DNA of 64,000 nucleotides. It comes from Streptomyces sp. Ru62. Lineage in GTDB: Bacteria > Actinomycetota > Actinomycetes > Streptomycetales > Streptomycetaceae. A program made the position numbers and the translations under genes. This document shows, in pieces, positions 43,373 to 53,354 of the stretch; the stretch's first letter is position 1; every line of letters starts with the position of its first letter. The stretch is from NCBI RefSeq assembly GCF_002920615.1, contig NZ_PQSU01000007.1, forward strand, positions 62,001 through 126,000, written 5' to 3'. The notes beneath the pieces were generated by a model. The model was not told the DNA's origin. It saw only the letters and a list, made by a program, of their open reading frames with translations, and made no database searches.

Positions 43373-44320
43373 ATGGCGGATCCGACGGGACACAGGGGAC
43401 GGAGCGGTACGACGAGGAGGGCGGGCGGCGCGGGCGGGGACGCCGGGGCCGGCGGGAGCGGTGCCGACGGGACGACCGGACCCCCGGGGACGAGCGGCAC
43501 GACCGGGATGGCCGGGGCGGCCAGGATCGCCCGGACGGACGGGTCCGTGTCCGCCGAGTCCGCCGAGCTTCCGCGGCCCTCCGGGACCGCTCGCGGCCCC
43601 CTGTTCTCCCTCGCCGTGGACCTCGTCCTGCCGCTCCTCGTCTACTACGTGGCCCGGGCCCTCGGCGCCGGCCAGGCGTCGGCCCTGCTGCTGAGCGGTA
43701 CGCCACCGGCTCTGCGCCTGCTGGCCGGCGCGGCCCGGCACCGCAGGATCGACGGCGTCGACCTGTTCTTCACGGTCCTGCTGGCCGCTGCTGCGCTGGT
43801 GTCCTTGATCGGTGGCGGTCCCCGCGTCCTGCTGTTCAAGAACGCGGCACTGTCCCTCGCGGTCGGCGGCTGGGTGCTCGGCACCGCGTTCACCCGCAGA
43901 CCCCTGGCGTTCCAGGTGGGGCAGCGCCTGCACCGGGGCAGCGCGGTCCGCGCACGGGACAGGATCTGGCAGGACAGCGCCCCGTTCCGCCGAGCCCTGC
44001 GTGTCCTCACTGCGCTGTGGGGAGCCGAGCAGCTCCTCGACGGTGTCCTCGGCTCGGTCGCCGCCGCGACGCTGCCGACCGACACGGTGCCGCTGCTGGA
44101 CCGCGCCCTCTCGCTGCTCCTGCTGGGCCTGACCGCCGGGGCCACCGCCGTCTGCGCCCGCCGCTTCCGCATACGCCACGCCCTCCCGCTGTTCGGCCCC
44201 CCGGCACCGCCGACGGTCCACCGAGGCGGCTCTTCCCCGGCGTCCCCGCGTCCGAGCCGAGGGACCCGGACGACGGCTCGTCCGTGCACCTCCGCCTTCG
44301 GCAGGCCACCCCGGCGGTGA
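43373..44320 (+). CDS. VC0807-like integral membrane protein
   Basis: 315 residues. After a long Gly/Ala/Thr-rich disordered N-terminus (about 1-70) come five or six spans (LFSLAVDLVLPLLVYYVARAL; LFFTVLLAAAALVSLIGGG; KNAALSLAVGGWVLG) that look like the VC0807 family. ATG 43373 is preceded by GAGGAGG. A GTG at 43265 behind TAGCGT would extend it by 36 residues as a leaderless start. Function unknown. Confidence 0.78.
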   Translation: MADPTGHRGRSGTTRRAGGAGGDAGAGGSGADGTTGPPGTSGTTGMAGAARIARTDGSVSAESAELPRPSGTARGPLFSLAVDLVLPLLVYYVARALGAGQASALLLSGTPPALRLLAGAARHRRIDGVDLFFTVLLAAAALVSLIGGGPRVLLFKNAALSLAVGGWVLGTAFTRRPLAFQVGQRLHRGSAVRARDRIWQDSAPFRRALRVLTALWGAEQLLDGVLGSVAAATLPTDTVPLLDRALSLLLLGLTAGATAVCARRFRIRHALPLFGPPAPPTVHRGGSSPASPRPSRGTRTTARPCTSAFGRPPRR

Positions 44321-44498
44321 CCCCGCCCTTCTGCCCCATACGTGCATGCGCTCGCCTTCCCGGTTCGCCAACCGGCGCCGCTCCGGGCGGCCTTCACCTT
44401 GCCGGCCCGGTGCCGGAGGCGACCCGCTCGGGTGTGCTCCGCCCCGGCCCGCCACTCAGGTGGACCGAGGGCGTCCCGTACGGGCATCGTGGGCGGCG

Positions 44499-44504
44499 TA
44501 CGCT
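44499..44504 (+). promoter_or_regulatory. -10 box TACGCT for a leaderless AraC-type gene
   Basis: TACGCT ends eight bases before GTG 44512 with no ribosome site. Confidence 0.4.
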
Positions 44505-44511
44505 GGCTGTC

Positions 44512-45201
44512 GTGTACGTGGAGCGGGTGTCCCGGCTGGCCGGTGCGGTCGTGTGGAGGAACTCCCCGGTCGGTGTCGGTGCCCGGCCCGTGTTGCCCGA
44601 TGGGTGCATGGACCTGCTGTGGAGCGAGGGGCGGTTGTTGGTAGCCGGTCCTGACACTCGCCCCTACCTCCCCGAGGGCCCGGCGCGCTCCTGGGCGGGT
44701 ATCCGGTTCTTCCCGGGCACCGCGCCCGCGCTGCTCGGCGTCCCGGCGTATGAACTGCGTGATCTCCGCGTGGAGTTGGCGGAGCTCTGGCCCGCCGCGA
44801 GCGTGCGCCGGCTGTGCGACCGGGTCGCGGAGGCCCCCGACCCGGCGAGCGCACTGGAAGACATCGCCCTCGACCGGGCGGCGGAGGCGGGTGCCCCGGA
44901 CCCGCTGCTGCGCCGGGTGGTGGAGTGCCTGGACGAGGGCCGCACGGTGGCGGCGACGGCCGCCGAACTGGGCCTCGGCGAACGCCGGCTGCACCGCCTC
45001 TGCCTGACCGCCTTCGGGTACGGCCCGAAGACCCTGGCCCGCGTCCTGCGCCTCCAGCGGGCACTGGCCCTGGCCCGCTCCGGGACGCCGTACGCGGAGA
45101 CGGCGGTCCGCGCGGGCTATGCGGACCAGTCCCATCTGGCCCGGGAGGTGCGGGAGCTGGCGGGGATGCCGCTGGGGGAACTACTCGCCGGGCGCGGGTA
45201 G
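44512..45201 (+). CDS. AraC-family transcriptional regulator
   Basis: 229 residues. The N-terminal half (VLPDGCMDLLWSEGRLLVAGPDT...) looks like the DUF6597 sensing domain; the last 90 residues hold two helix-turn-helix units of the AraC type (VAATAAELGLGERRLHRLCLTAFG and YAETAVRAGYADQSHLAREV). GTG 44512 probably leaderless. Its end overlaps the convergent VOC gene by 21 bases. Confidence 0.88.
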   Translation: MYVERVSRLAGAVVWRNSPVGVGARPVLPDGCMDLLWSEGRLLVAGPDTRPYLPEGPARSWAGIRFFPGTAPALLGVPAYELRDLRVELAELWPAASVRRLCDRVAEAPDPASALEDIALDRAAEAGAPDPLLRRVVECLDEGRTVAATAAELGLGERRLHRLCLTAFGYGPKTLARVLRLQRALALARSGTPYAETAVRAGYADQSHLAREVRELAGMPLGELLAGRG

Positions 45202-45585
45202 CGGGGCGAACAGGTCGACCGCGTTGCCGTCGGGGTCGTGCACGGTGGCGTACCGCTGTCCCCAGAAGGCGTCCCACGGCTTGAGTTCCCCGTGGTGACC
45301 GGCGGCCACCAGGTCCTCGTAGCGGGCGTCGACCTCGGCGGGGGAGTCGCAGCGGAAGGCGAGCGCGACCCGCCCTTGGCCGGCGGACGGCCGCCAGCCG
45401 GGATGGAAGGAGCGGATGGTCTCCTCGGTGTCCAGGGCGAGCACCAGTCCGCCGGGCAGTTCCGCCTCGACATGGGGCTGGTCCTCGGCCCCGTCGGGGA
45501 AGACCAGTCCGAGGCGGCGGTAGAAGGCGAGAGAGGCGGCCAGGTCGGAGGCGACCAGGCCGATCACGGCGAATCGTACGGTCAT
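45181..45585 (-). CDS. VOC-superfamily protein (glyoxalase/bleomycin-resistance fold)
   Basis: 134 residues, one VOC domain with DLAASLAFYRRLGLVF, ALAFRCDSPAEVDARYEDL and DPDGNAVDLFAPL. VOC proteins are metal-dependent lyases, dioxygenases or drug-binding proteins; activity unassigned. ATG 45585. Convergent overlap with the AraC gene. Confidence 0.9.
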   Translation of the reverse strand: MTVRFAVIGLVASDLAASLAFYRRLGLVFPDGAEDQPHVEAELPGGLVLALDTEETIRSFHPGWRPSAGQGRVALAFRCDSPAEVDARYEDLVAAGHHGELKPWDAFWGQRYATVHDPDGNAVDLFAPLPAPGE

Positions 45586-45659
45586 GCGGCCACCGTAGAC
45601 AGCGAACGGTCTGCCGGTCTTGAAGGAATCGGACACCGGCCGGGCCGAGGAGTGGCGGC

Positions 45660-45850
45660 CGCCGCGCCCACCCGGCGGGCGACGAGGGTGAGCAGTACGC
45701 CGTGGCCGAGGGCCAGGTGGTGGCGCGTCACCGGCAGCGGGGGCCGCAACCGGGAGCGCCGATCCCGGCCAGCAGTGCCACGGCGAAGGCGCAGGCGCGG
45801 GCCTGGACCACCCTGAACCGCGCCAGTTGCCCGAGCCCGCGTCCGAATCT
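45660..45850 (-). pseudogene. Remnant of a DUF817-type membrane protein gene
   Basis: Reading the minus strand, one frame (about 45830-45740) gives LARFRVVQARACAFAVALLAGIG, and after a shift another (about 45744-45655) gives PPLPVTRHHLALGHGVLLTL. In order they resemble the first two spans of DUF817 proteins, but stops and frame changes interrupt them and the remainder of the gene is absent. Confidence 0.4.
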
Positions 45851-46269
45851 CCCTGTGGGCCGGCGAGGCGGCGGGGATGATCCGATGGGCCGGTGAGGGG
45901 CAGTGGTAGTTGGCCGATGCGTTCGAGTGTGCCGGATGCGGTGCGGAGTTGACTGTCTCGGCACTCACCCGCACGCGCGCCCGTGGTGGTCGTCGCGGCC
46001 CGGCGACGGGTCCTCTGGCCCGCACCGTCCTGGGCCTGTTCCGGCCGGTGCGCTCCTCTTTCCCCAGGTGACGATCACCACCACGATGGGGCGAGCGATG
46101 GATCTCCGCACAACGTTCCGCATCTGAAGTACGCCGTGCATCTCTTGTCCGGCTCGCCCAGGCCATTCACCGCCGGGTGCCCGAAGGCGGGACCGTGCGC
46201 GCGTCGGTAGCACCGGGACGGCGCGCCTTGTCGGAATCGCACTCCCACTTTCCCAGCACTGGAGTAGCC
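45851..46269. other. Intergenic stretch before the Rpf gene, no gene seen
   Basis: About 420 bases without a convincing gene. It should hold the rpf promoter; I do not see a c-di-AMP (ydaO-type) riboswitch, which often precedes Rpf genes in Streptomyces. Confidence 0.6.
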
Positions 46270-47481
46270 ATGCCTCGATTCAGTACCGCACGCCTGCCCC
46301 TCATCACCCTCACCCTGGCCGGCGCCGCCCTGGCGCTCCTGCCCGGTACCGCCGAGGCGGCGTCCGTCACCACCTGGGAGAAGGTCGCCGACTGCGAGAG
46401 CGGGGGCAACTGGAGCATCAACACCGGCAACGGTTACTACGGCGGCCTTCAGTTCTCCCTGAGCACCTGGAACGCCTACGGTGGCAGTGCCTACGCCGAC
46501 TACCCCCACCAGGCCACCGAGAAGGAGCAGATCCTCATCGGCGAGAAGGTGCTCGCCGCGCAGGGCGAGCAGGCATGGCCGTTCTGCGGTCCGAATGCAG
46601 GCCTGGGTGCGGACACCGCCGACCCGTTCCCGGCCGATCCGACTCCGCCGTCGGGAAAGGCGTACGACCGGACCCGGTCGGCGTCGGGCGCGTGGTCGTC
46701 GACGACCAACATCGACGGCAACACGGCGATCACCGAGATCGCCGAGTCCGGCCTGCCGGACGGCACCCTGCACGTGCAGTCCCTGGTGAACGGGAAGGTG
46801 TACGACCGCACTCGATCGGCGTCGGGTGCGTGGTCGTCGACGACGAAGATCGATGACAACGGCGCCATCACGAAGATCGCCTCAGCGGCCCTGCCGGACG
46901 GCACGCTGCACGTCCTGACCGTGGTCAACGGCGACATCTGGGACCGCACACGATCGGCCTCGGGCTCGTGGTCGTCCGCGACGAAGATCGACGACAACGG
47001 CGGTATCAAGGACCTCTCCGCGTCCGGCCTGCCGGACGGCACGCTGCACGTGCAGGCGCTGGTCAACGGCGACATCTGGGACCGCACGCGGGCCGCCTCC
47101 GGGTCCTGGAGCAGTGCCGTGAAGATCGACGACAACGGCGGTGTCAAGGACCTCTCCGCGTCCGGCCTGGCAGACGGCACGCTGCACGTGCAGGCGTTGG
47201 TCAACGGCGACATCTGGGACCGCACGCGGGCCGCCTCCGGGTCCTGGAGCAGTGCCGTGAAGATCGACGACAACGGCACCATCAAGGCGATCTCCTCCGG
47301 CGCGGTCTCCGACGGCAGCATGCACGTTCAGGCCGTCGTCGACGGCGACGTCTGGGACCGCGAGATGTCCGCGGCCGGCAGCTTCTCCAGGGCCACGCAG
47401 ATCGATGACAACGGCGGCATCATCGCCACCTCAGCGGCTGGACTGCCGGACGGCACCTTCCACGTCGGCACCATCGCCTGA
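46270..47481 (+). CDS. Secreted Rpf-type transglycosylase with six-repeat propeller domain
   Basis: 403 residues. Signal peptide about 1-30 (ends PGTAEA), then the resuscitation-promoting-factor fold with catalytic Glu in VADCESGGNWSINTGNGYYGG and two Cys for a disulfide (CES...PFCG). From about residue 128, six tandem 46-residue repeats with the consensus WDRTRSASGSWSSATKIDDN and DGTLHVQALVNGD, ending LPDGTFHVGTIA. Rpf cleaves peptidoglycan glycan chains and wakes spores or dormant cells. The propeller should bind a glycan and target the enzyme to the wall (inference). Repeats three to five are nearly identical in DNA (138-base period), a sign of recent duplication. ATG 46270 follows GGAG. 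Confidence 0.9.
   Translation: MPRFSTARLPLITLTLAGAALALLPGTAEAASVTTWEKVADCESGGNWSINTGNGYYGGLQFSLSTWNAYGGSAYADYPHQATEKEQILIGEKVLAAQGEQAWPFCGPNAGLGADTADPFPADPTPPSGKAYDRTRSASGAWSSTTNIDGNTAITEIAESGLPDGTLHVQSLVNGKVYDRTRSASGAWSSTTKIDDNGAITKIASAALPDGTLHVLTVVNGDIWDRTRSASGSWSSATKIDDNGGIKDLSASGLPDGTLHVQALVNGDIWDRTRAASGSWSSAVKIDDNGGVKDLSASGLADGTLHVQALVNGDIWDRTRAASGSWSSAVKIDDNGTIKAISSGAVSDGSMHVQAVVDGDVWDREMSAAGSFSRATQIDDNGGIIATSAAGLPDGTFHVGTIA
46987..47288. repeat. 138-bp near-identical DNA tandem repeats inside the Rpf gene
   Basis: Propeller repeats three to five repeat almost letter for letter, e.g. the GACATCTGGGACCGCAC segment recurs at 138-base intervals, with only a few differences. Recent duplication or ongoing recombination. 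Confidence 0.75.
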
Positions 47482-48435
47482 TCGATCGCGGTCACCGGTA
47501 CCCCTGTCGAGGATGCCGGCAGGCAGCGGACACCACGTGAGGCGGTGGACCTGGACGGCGGGGTGGTGGCCGCGATCGCCCGACACCTCGATGGGTGTCT
47601 GCACGGATGAGGGCCTTCTGGGGTTCGGAGTGGACTGCGACGTCCGCCGCCGGAGCCCGGGAGGCCCTCTTGTCTGACCGCGATGCCCCGTTGACGCCGG
47701 ACCGGACCACCGTGCCTTGTCCGGTGCGTCGTCGATGGCGTCCGGTGGTCTGTGAGGTTCGCCGTCCGGCGGTCCGGGCGCCACGGGTCCACGCTGCGCC
47801 GGCCTGCGGGGTCTGCGCGAGCTCGGCTGCCACCGGAGTGCCCGGCAAGCAGCCGAACCACCGGCGGCCCGCGCTCGGCACGTGCGAACAACGTGGATGA
47901 CGATCAGCTGCTTCTCCGTATGGACGCGCGCCCCGGCCTCCCGGCCGGTCCTGGCGCCCCGGTGGACCAACGCGTACAGGACGACCTCGAAGACTCCCTG
48001 GCCGGCTGACCGGTCCTGGACCGGCTACGGCCATCCGCACACCACCGTGGACGGTCTGGGCCGGCATGACGGTGGGACCGGAAGAGGTGGAACCGGTGAC
48101 AGCTCCAGCACGCCGGAGGTCTCCGCCACAGGCGGGAAGGTGTCTGATGCGGGGCCGGCCGACCGGGAGAGCGCCGCATTCCTCCGGCGGTGCACAGGAC
48201 GGCAGTTGCTCGCCGGCGGGCGCCGTTCACGCCCTGCCCGACGGGCCTCACCGTTCGGTCCGCAGTCGGCAGGGAGTCCCTGGGACCCCGAACACCGGCC
48301 GCCGCCGGGAAGCGACCCTCGGACATGACGGGCGCGAGGGCCCTTCGGCGGTGATCGGGTGGAGACGGATGTCGTCGTCCACGCCGGACCGGAGGGCCCT
48401 CGCGCGATGTGCCGGGATCTGCGGCGGGTCGGTGC
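47482..48435. other. Non-coding or decayed stretch between convergent secreted-protein genes
   Basis: About 950 bases without a convincing gene; all open frames have poor codon bias. A long-arm inverted repeat, GCGCGAGGGCCC (48332-48343) and GGGCCCTCGCGC (48394-48405), 50 bases apart, precedes the stop of the DUF1906 gene and may terminate it. Confidence 0.6.
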
Positions 48436-50478
48436 TCAGACGATCGTCTGCAGGTGCACGGTGCCGTCGGGCAGGCCGGCGGACTGGACCGCGAAGACAT
48501 CGCCGTTGGCGTCGACCTTCGTGGCGGAGCCCTGCCAGGTGCCGGAGGCGCTGCGGGCACGGTCCCACACGCCCGAACCCGGTACCACCGCGTCGACGGT
48601 CATGCTTCCGTCGGGCAGCGCCGCCGCGCTCACCGCGCTGATGTTGCCGTTGGTGTCGATCTGCGTGGATGCCTGCCAGTCGCCCGCGGCGTTACGGACG
48701 CGGTCCCAGATGCCGGAGCCGGGCACGACGGTCTCGATGTGCTGGGTGCCGTCCGGCAGCGCCACCGTGGCCAGCGCGGTGATGTTCCCGTTGGTGTCGA
48801 TCTGGGTTGCCGAAGTCTGCCACGCGCCGGAGGCGCTGCGCACCCGCTCCCAGATGCCGGAGCCGGGGACGAGCGTCTCCAGGTGCAGGCTGCCGTCGGT
48901 GAGCCCTGCCGCGGCGACCCGGGTGACGGACGGGTTGTCGTCGATCTTCGTGGCCGCCGTCCAGGTGCCGTCGGTCTTCCGTGTGCGGTCCCACACGCCC
49001 GAGTTCTTCACCACCACGTCGACGTGGAGCGTGCCGTCCTTGAGCGCGGCGGCGGACACGGCGACGATGTTGTCGTTGTCGTCCATCTTCACGGCGTTCG
49101 CCGCCCAGGTGCCCGAGGCGCTGCGCACCCGTTCCCAGACCCCGGAGCCGGGAACCACCGTGAAGGTGTGCAGGGTGCCGTCGGGCAGCGCGGCCGAGGC
49201 GACGGCGGTGATGGCGTCGTTGTCGTCGATCTCGGTGGAGCTGCCCGCCCAGGCGCCGGAGGAACCGCGCGTACGGTCCCAGACGGTGCCGTGGGGGACG
49301 GCGGAGGCGGTCGGGGCGACGTCGAGGTAGTCCGAGTCGATGTTGATCGAGACGCCGCCGTAGGTCTCGGTGTGTCCGCCGCTGTACTGGTGGATGCGCT
49401 GGTGGTTCGCCCACAGCGTGGACGGGACGGCCGGGTCGCCGGTGTCGGCGCTGCCGTTCCACAGCGCGTCGTAGATGACGTCGGGCATCTGGTAGCCGCT
49501 GCCGTAGTGGTCCGCCAGGTCGGAGATGCCGGAGCTGGAACTGCTGTAGACGCCGGAGTCGTAGCCCCGGGCGTGGAGTTCCTTGGTCCAGGCGGACAGG
49601 AAGCTCAGCACGTCGGAGGAGTCGGAAGAGCTGTACGCCTCCATGTCGTAGTAGAGCACCGAGCCCGCCGGGAAGCCGAGTGAGGCGGCCTGGGCGATCG
49701 CGTCGTCGGCGGCGCTGGTGCCCTGGGCGGTGGGTGAGGTGATGCCGGCGGCCTGGACGCCGACGTAGATCGGGATGAAGTGCCAGCCCGCCGAGGCCTG
49801 TTGGGAGACCCACGAGGCGGTGAGGTTGGGCTGGCTGCAGGCGCGGTAGGCGCCGCCGATGTAGATGCCGACGGCGCCGTACGGGGACGAGCTGTTCCAG
49901 GCGTTCATGGCGCTCGCCGAGGGCGCGGCGCAGGCGTCGAAGCCCTTGCCGGTGTAGTGGGTGCTGGTGCTGGAGACGGACGCGGCGGTGAGCGTGGAGG
50001 GCGCGGGCTCGGGCGAGGAGGCGCTCCGCAGGGTGAGGCCCGCGTCGGTGGCGATGTCCTCGACGAGCCCCGGGTCGCTGTCGTAGGTGCCGGTGAGCCG
50101 CACCTGGGCGTCGGCTGCTGCCACTTGGTGGGCGGCCCTGTCGGTGCGCGCCTGGTCGGCGCCTCGGGAACCGGCGGGCTGGACGAGCAGTGCCTCGGTG
50201 CGTCCGACGAGGTGGGAGGGGCAGTCCTGGTCCGTGGAGGGGGTGCCGTAGTACAGGGTGTGGCGGTCGAAGCGGACGCAGGCGCGCGGGTCGCGGTCGA
50301 GGTCGACCGTGTCCCAGCCGGCCGGAACGGTGAACTGGTGGCCCCGGTAGGTGACGGAACGGGACGTGGGGCCGGCCGCGTGGGCGGCCGGGAGCGCGAT
50401 GCCGGTCAGCACAGCCGCGGTGGCGGTGAGCGTGAGGGACCTGCGCAGCGCTCTGCGCAGGGCGGTGGGTACGGGCAC
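48436..50478 (-). CDS. Secreted DUF1906 (glycoside-hydrolase-like) protein with six-repeat propeller domain
   Basis: 680 residues. Signal peptide ending near LPAAHA, a short N-terminal domain, then from about residue 170 the DUF1906 (Rv2525c-like, GH25-like TIM barrel) region: [40 protein letters not shown] and [10 protein letters not shown], with acidic residues resembling the active site. Six 46-residue repeats of the same family as the Rpf gene close the protein. Probably a wall-associated glycosidase-like protein; catalysis not proven. GTG 50478 has GAGG six bases upstream; TTG 50490 also possible. Confidence 0.88.
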   Translation of the reverse strand: MPVPTALRRALRRSLTLTATAAVLTGIALPAAHAAGPTSRSVTYRGHQFTVPAGWDTVDLDRDPRACVRFDRHTLYYGTPSTDQDCPSHLVGRTEALLVQPAGSRGADQARTDRAAHQVAAADAQVRLTGTYDSDPGLVEDIATDAGLTLRSASSPEPAPSTLTAASVSSTSTHYTGKGFDACAAPSASAMNAWNSSSPYGAVGIYIGGAYRACSQPNLTASWVSQQASAGWHFIPIYVGVQAAGITSPTAQGTSAADDAIAQAASLGFPAGSVLYYDMEAYSSSDSSDVLSFLSAWTKELHARGYDSGVYSSSSSGISDLADHYGSGYQMPDVIYDALWNGSADTGDPAVPSTLWANHQRIHQYSGGHTETYGGVSINIDSDYLDVAPTASAVPHGTVWDRTRGSSGAWAGSSTEIDDNDAITAVASAALPDGTLHTFTVVPGSGVWERVRSASGTWAANAVKMDDNDNIVAVSAAALKDGTLHVDVVVKNSGVWDRTRKTDGTWTAATKIDDNPSVTRVAAAGLTDGSLHLETLVPGSGIWERVRSASGAWQTSATQIDTNGNITALATVALPDGTQHIETVVPGSGIWDRVRNAAGDWQASTQIDTNGNISAVSAAALPDGSMTVDAVVPGSGVWDRARSASGTWQGSATKVDANGDVFAVQSAGLPDGTVHLQTIV

Positions 50479-50538
50479 GGAAAACCTCAATTCCCAGGCG
50501 CGTGCATGACAAGTAGGGAGGGTGGGTTGTTCAGCGGG

Positions 50539-51549
50539 CTACGGCTGCCACCAGCGGGCCTTGTAGATGCCGCCGTCCGCGAGCGTGTACGGGGCGACGG
50601 TGCTGGAGGCGTTGCGGACGTAGCGGGTCAGCCAGTCGGGGCTCAGATCGCCGTCCGGCATCGTGAAGATGACGCTGCTGCCGTAGTTGCTCACGGCCTT
50701 CACACCACCCCACAGGCCGCAGGCCGAACTGCCGTAGGGCGTGAAGGTGCGCGCCGACTTCGAGTACTGGTACAGCGCCTGCCCGGTGGACACCCACAGC
50801 AGATCGGACGAGCCCGCCACGGCGCCCACGTCGTGGCCGTCGGGTGTGGGGAGGTCCACGGAGGCGGAGGTCTTCTCGGTGAGGCCGGGCTGCGCCGGAG
50901 TGCCGTCGAGGGTGTACGCGGCGAGCCTGCTGCCGCCCACCGCCCACAGCACGTTCGCACTGGAGTCCCAGTGCACGCCGTGCGCCGTGGCCAGAGGGGC
51001 GGTGAAGTGGGCCGTGGCGGCGGGGCCCTGGGAGGCGGCGTAGACGCGGACGGCGTTGCCGGTGCTGCACGCGACGGCGACGTTGCCGTCCGGCAGCAGC
51101 TCGATGCTGTGCGGGTTGAGGTCGTCCCCCGGTCCGGAGTCGGCGACCAGGCCGGCCCAGCGGCGGTTGCCGGTCGGGTACTCGACCACCGCCGCGAAGC
51201 CGTACGAGGCGGTGACGAGCAGGAGCGTGGAGCCGCCCGACGCGCGCGCCTTCACCTCGCTGACATAGGTGAAACTGGAGGCCGGCTGGAGGTCCGCGTA
51301 CCGGGAATCGCCGTCCGGGGTGAACGACCACCGCACCACCGACGGATCGGCCACCGGATCCCAGCTGGTCCTCGCCGGGTCGAGCAGCAGCACCTTGCGG
51401 GCCTTCTGGTCGCCGACCAGAACCGGGGGCAGTGTGGCGGCGCGGGCGTTGCCGCCGAGCGGCACAGCGGCCCCGAGGGCGGTGCCCAGTCCGGCGAGCA
51501 GGAGCGAGCGTCGGGAGGGCAGGCGTGAGGGCGGTTCGGAGGATGCCAT
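50539..51549 (-). CDS. Tat-exported DUF6528-type beta-propeller protein
   Basis: 336 residues. The N-terminus has a twin-arginine signal (SRRSLLLAGLGTALGAA), so it is folded before export. The body is beta-rich with recurring DG/NG turns and W-containing strands (NPHSIELLPDGNVAVACSTGN, HGVHWDSSANVLWAVGG), compatible with a propeller. The ending GGIYKARWWQP matches what I recall for DUF6528 proteins. ATG 51549 follows GAGAGGCACC. The gap to the preceding 62-aa gene is 11 bases, to the DUF1906 gene 60, so the three are likely co-transcribed. Confidence 0.8.
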   Translation of the reverse strand: MASSEPPSRLPSRRSLLLAGLGTALGAAVPLGGNARAATLPPVLVGDQKARKVLLLDPARTSWDPVADPSVVRWSFTPDGDSRYADLQPASSFTYVSEVKARASGGSTLLLVTASYGFAAVVEYPTGNRRWAGLVADSGPGDDLNPHSIELLPDGNVAVACSTGNAVRVYAASQGPAATAHFTAPLATAHGVHWDSSANVLWAVGGSRLAAYTLDGTPAQPGLTEKTSASVDLPTPDGHDVGAVAGSSDLLWVSTGQALYQYSKSARTFTPYGSSACGLWGGVKAVSNYGSSVIFTMPDGDLSPDWLTRYVRNASSTVAPYTLADGGIYKARWWQP

Positions 51550-51560
51550 CCTGGTGCCTC

Positions 51561-51749
51561 TCACTGCCAGATCATGTCGTCGGTGGTCATCGCGGTGCCG
51601 GCCGGCTGCTCGGTGGTGGCGGTGGCCGGCTGCCCCTGGGCGGCGACGGCGGTGGGAGCGGGGTGCGCGAGGTGGGCACCGGTAGCGGCGAGGACGCCGA
51701 GGGAGAGGGTCGCGACCGCAGCGGCGACGGCGAGGCGCAGTTCGGGCAT
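51561..51749 (-). CDS. 62-residue secreted or membrane peptide
   Basis: ATG 51749 with AGAAGGACG in front. Product: a signal-like hydrophobic N-terminus (LAVAAAVATLSLGVLAATGA) and a Thr/Pro/Ala-rich tail ending DDMIWQ. First gene of the minus-strand secreted set, 11 bases before the DUF6528 gene. No recognised family. Confidence 0.65.
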   Translation of the reverse strand: MPELRLAVAAAVATLSLGVLAATGAHLAHPAPTAVAAQGQPATATTEQPAGTAMTTDDMIWQ

Positions 51750-51857
51750 GACGAAACGTCCTTCTGGTCACAGGAGTCGGAAGTACCGGCCACGAACCGA
51801 GGTCAGCGGACAACCTCTTCGGACACGTCCCGCGGTGACGCGCCCTGCGGCCTGGAA

Positions 51858-52208
51858 CTAATGTCCGTCCTGGTCAGGGTGTTCGGAAGGGCTGACGTCG
51901 GGCCGGAAGGGGCTGTGGCCCGAAGGGGCCAGCAGCGGTACTTCGGCGCCCAGCAGCGACCAGCCGGCGAACTCGGGCCCGGCGGCCAGCGCCCGCAGAC
52001 ACAGAGCGGTCGCCACCTGCTCGGCCTCACACAACGACGCGACGCGAAGCCACAGCCCGACCACCGCGCAGGGCCGGACGGCCGGGTGGAGGCTGATGTG
52101 CTCCAGCCGGTCCTCGGGACGAGCCGCGTCGCGCAGCAGGCCGGCGGCCACGGGGGGCAGAGGCACACCGCTTCCCGGGGGGCGCAGTCGTGCGTGAACG
52201 AGATACAT
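51858..52208 (-). CDS. Unrecognised 116-residue protein
   Basis: Starts MYLVHARLRPPGSGVPLPP, a pattern found in a Streptomyces-specific family next to LuxR-type regulators, followed by LEHISLHPAVRPCAVVGLWL and CLRALAAGPEFAGW. Cytoplasmic, no motifs. ATG 52208; a TTG at 52226 is an alternative. Divergent from the regulator gene. Confidence 0.6.
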   Translation of the reverse strand: MYLVHARLRPPGSGVPLPPVAAGLLRDAARPEDRLEHISLHPAVRPCAVVGLWLRVASLCEAEQVATALCLRALAAGPEFAGWSLLGAEVPLLAPSGHSPFRPDVSPSEHPDQDGH

Positions 52209-52373
52209 ACTGGTCAACGCTTTCAAAAGATCTGCATTTCACGCTACTTGCCTGGCTTGGACGGTTGTACCGGAGGCCGGAAAAGGCCACACCACTTCAC
52301 ACATCGAGCACAGCAGACCTTGTTGTGCGATGATCCTTTTGATTCGGTGAACACCGCGCGGTCGGGGGGATGA

Positions 52374-53354
52374 ATGCTGGCAGCACTGGGCGTCGATCCG
52401 ATCACGGAAGCCGTCTACCGGGCCATGCTCGAACACCGAGCCGAAGGCGTTGCCGAGTTGGCGGTGCGGCTGGAGCTGTCCGAGGCCGAGGTGCGCCGGG
52501 CACTCGACCGGCTCAGCGAACTCGCCCTGGTCCGCCACTCGTACGAGGTTCCCGGTGCCCTGCACGCCGTCAGCCCCGAGGTGGGCCTGGAGTCGTTGCT
52601 CGCCCGCCAGCAGGCCGAACTGGCCGCTCAGCAGCAGCGCGTGGAGGCCTCCCGGGCCGCGGCGGCCCAGCTGATCGCCGAGCACGCCGCCCAGCGCACC
52701 ACCTCCCCCGGTGTGGAGCAGCTCACCGGCATCGACGAGATCCGTGACCGGCTGGCCCGGCTCACCCGGGACGTGGCCGAGGAGGTCATGACCTTCGCCC
52801 CGGACGGTGAGCACACGCCGCAGGCCATCGCCGCCGCCCGGCCGCTGAACACCTCCCTCCTGGAGCGCGGCGTGCGGCTGCGCACCATCTACCTCGACAG
52901 CGTCCGCAACAATCCGCGGACACTGGAGTACCTGGAGTGGCTGAGCGGGCGCGGCGGTGAGATCCGTACCGTCGCCACCCTGCCCACCCGCCTGATCATC
53001 GTCGACCGCAAGGTCGCGGTCTGCCCCGTCAGCAGCAACGACACGGCCGCCGGTGCGGTGTTGCTCAGCGGCCAAGGCACACTGACCGCGATGTGCGCGC
53101 TCTTCGAGAGCGTCTGGCAGTCCGCCAAACCGCTCGCCGAGAACAGCCGACGTGGCCCGGAGGGGCTGACGGACACCGAGGCGGCCGTGGTCAAGCTGCT
53201 GGCCGAGGGTCATACCGACGAGGCCATCGCCAAACGTCTGGGCGTCTCCTCCCGTACCGCCCGCCGGATCGCGACGGGGCTCATGCACCACCTGAACGCG
53301 CGAAGCCGCTTCGAAGCGGGGGTGCGCGCGGCCCAGCGCGGCTGGCTGGGCTGA
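52374..53354 (+). CDS. LuxR-type regulator with TrmB-like N-terminal HTH
   Basis: 326 residues. Residues about 1-60 form a TrmB-like winged HTH (VAELAVRLELSEAEVRRALDRL), the middle has a phospholipase-D-like fold (GVRLRTIYLDSVRNNPRTLEYL, LIIVDRKVAVCPV) and the end is a LuxR HTH (LTDTEAAVVKLLAEGHTDEAIAKRLGVSSRTARR). Such regulators often act on an adjacent peptide or secondary-metabolite locus. ATG 52374 with GGGGGG upstream. Position suggests control of the secreted-protein cluster (inference). Confidence 0.88.
   Translation: MLAALGVDPITEAVYRAMLEHRAEGVAELAVRLELSEAEVRRALDRLSELALVRHSYEVPGALHAVSPEVGLESLLARQQAELAAQQQRVEASRAAAAQLIAEHAAQRTTSPGVEQLTGIDEIRDRLARLTRDVAEEVMTFAPDGEHTPQAIAAARPLNTSLLERGVRLRTIYLDSVRNNPRTLEYLEWLSGRGGEIRTVATLPTRLIIVDRKVAVCPVSSNDTAAGAVLLSGQGTLTAMCALFESVWQSAKPLAENSRRGPEGLTDTEAAVVKLLAEGHTDEAIAKRLGVSSRTARRIATGLMHHLNARSRFEAGVRAAQRGWLG

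Noticed and set aside
45586..46269. A c-di-AMP riboswitch before the Rpf gene
   Set aside because: Expected in Streptomyces rpf leaders, but I could not find its conserved paired elements by eye; a covariance-model search would decide.
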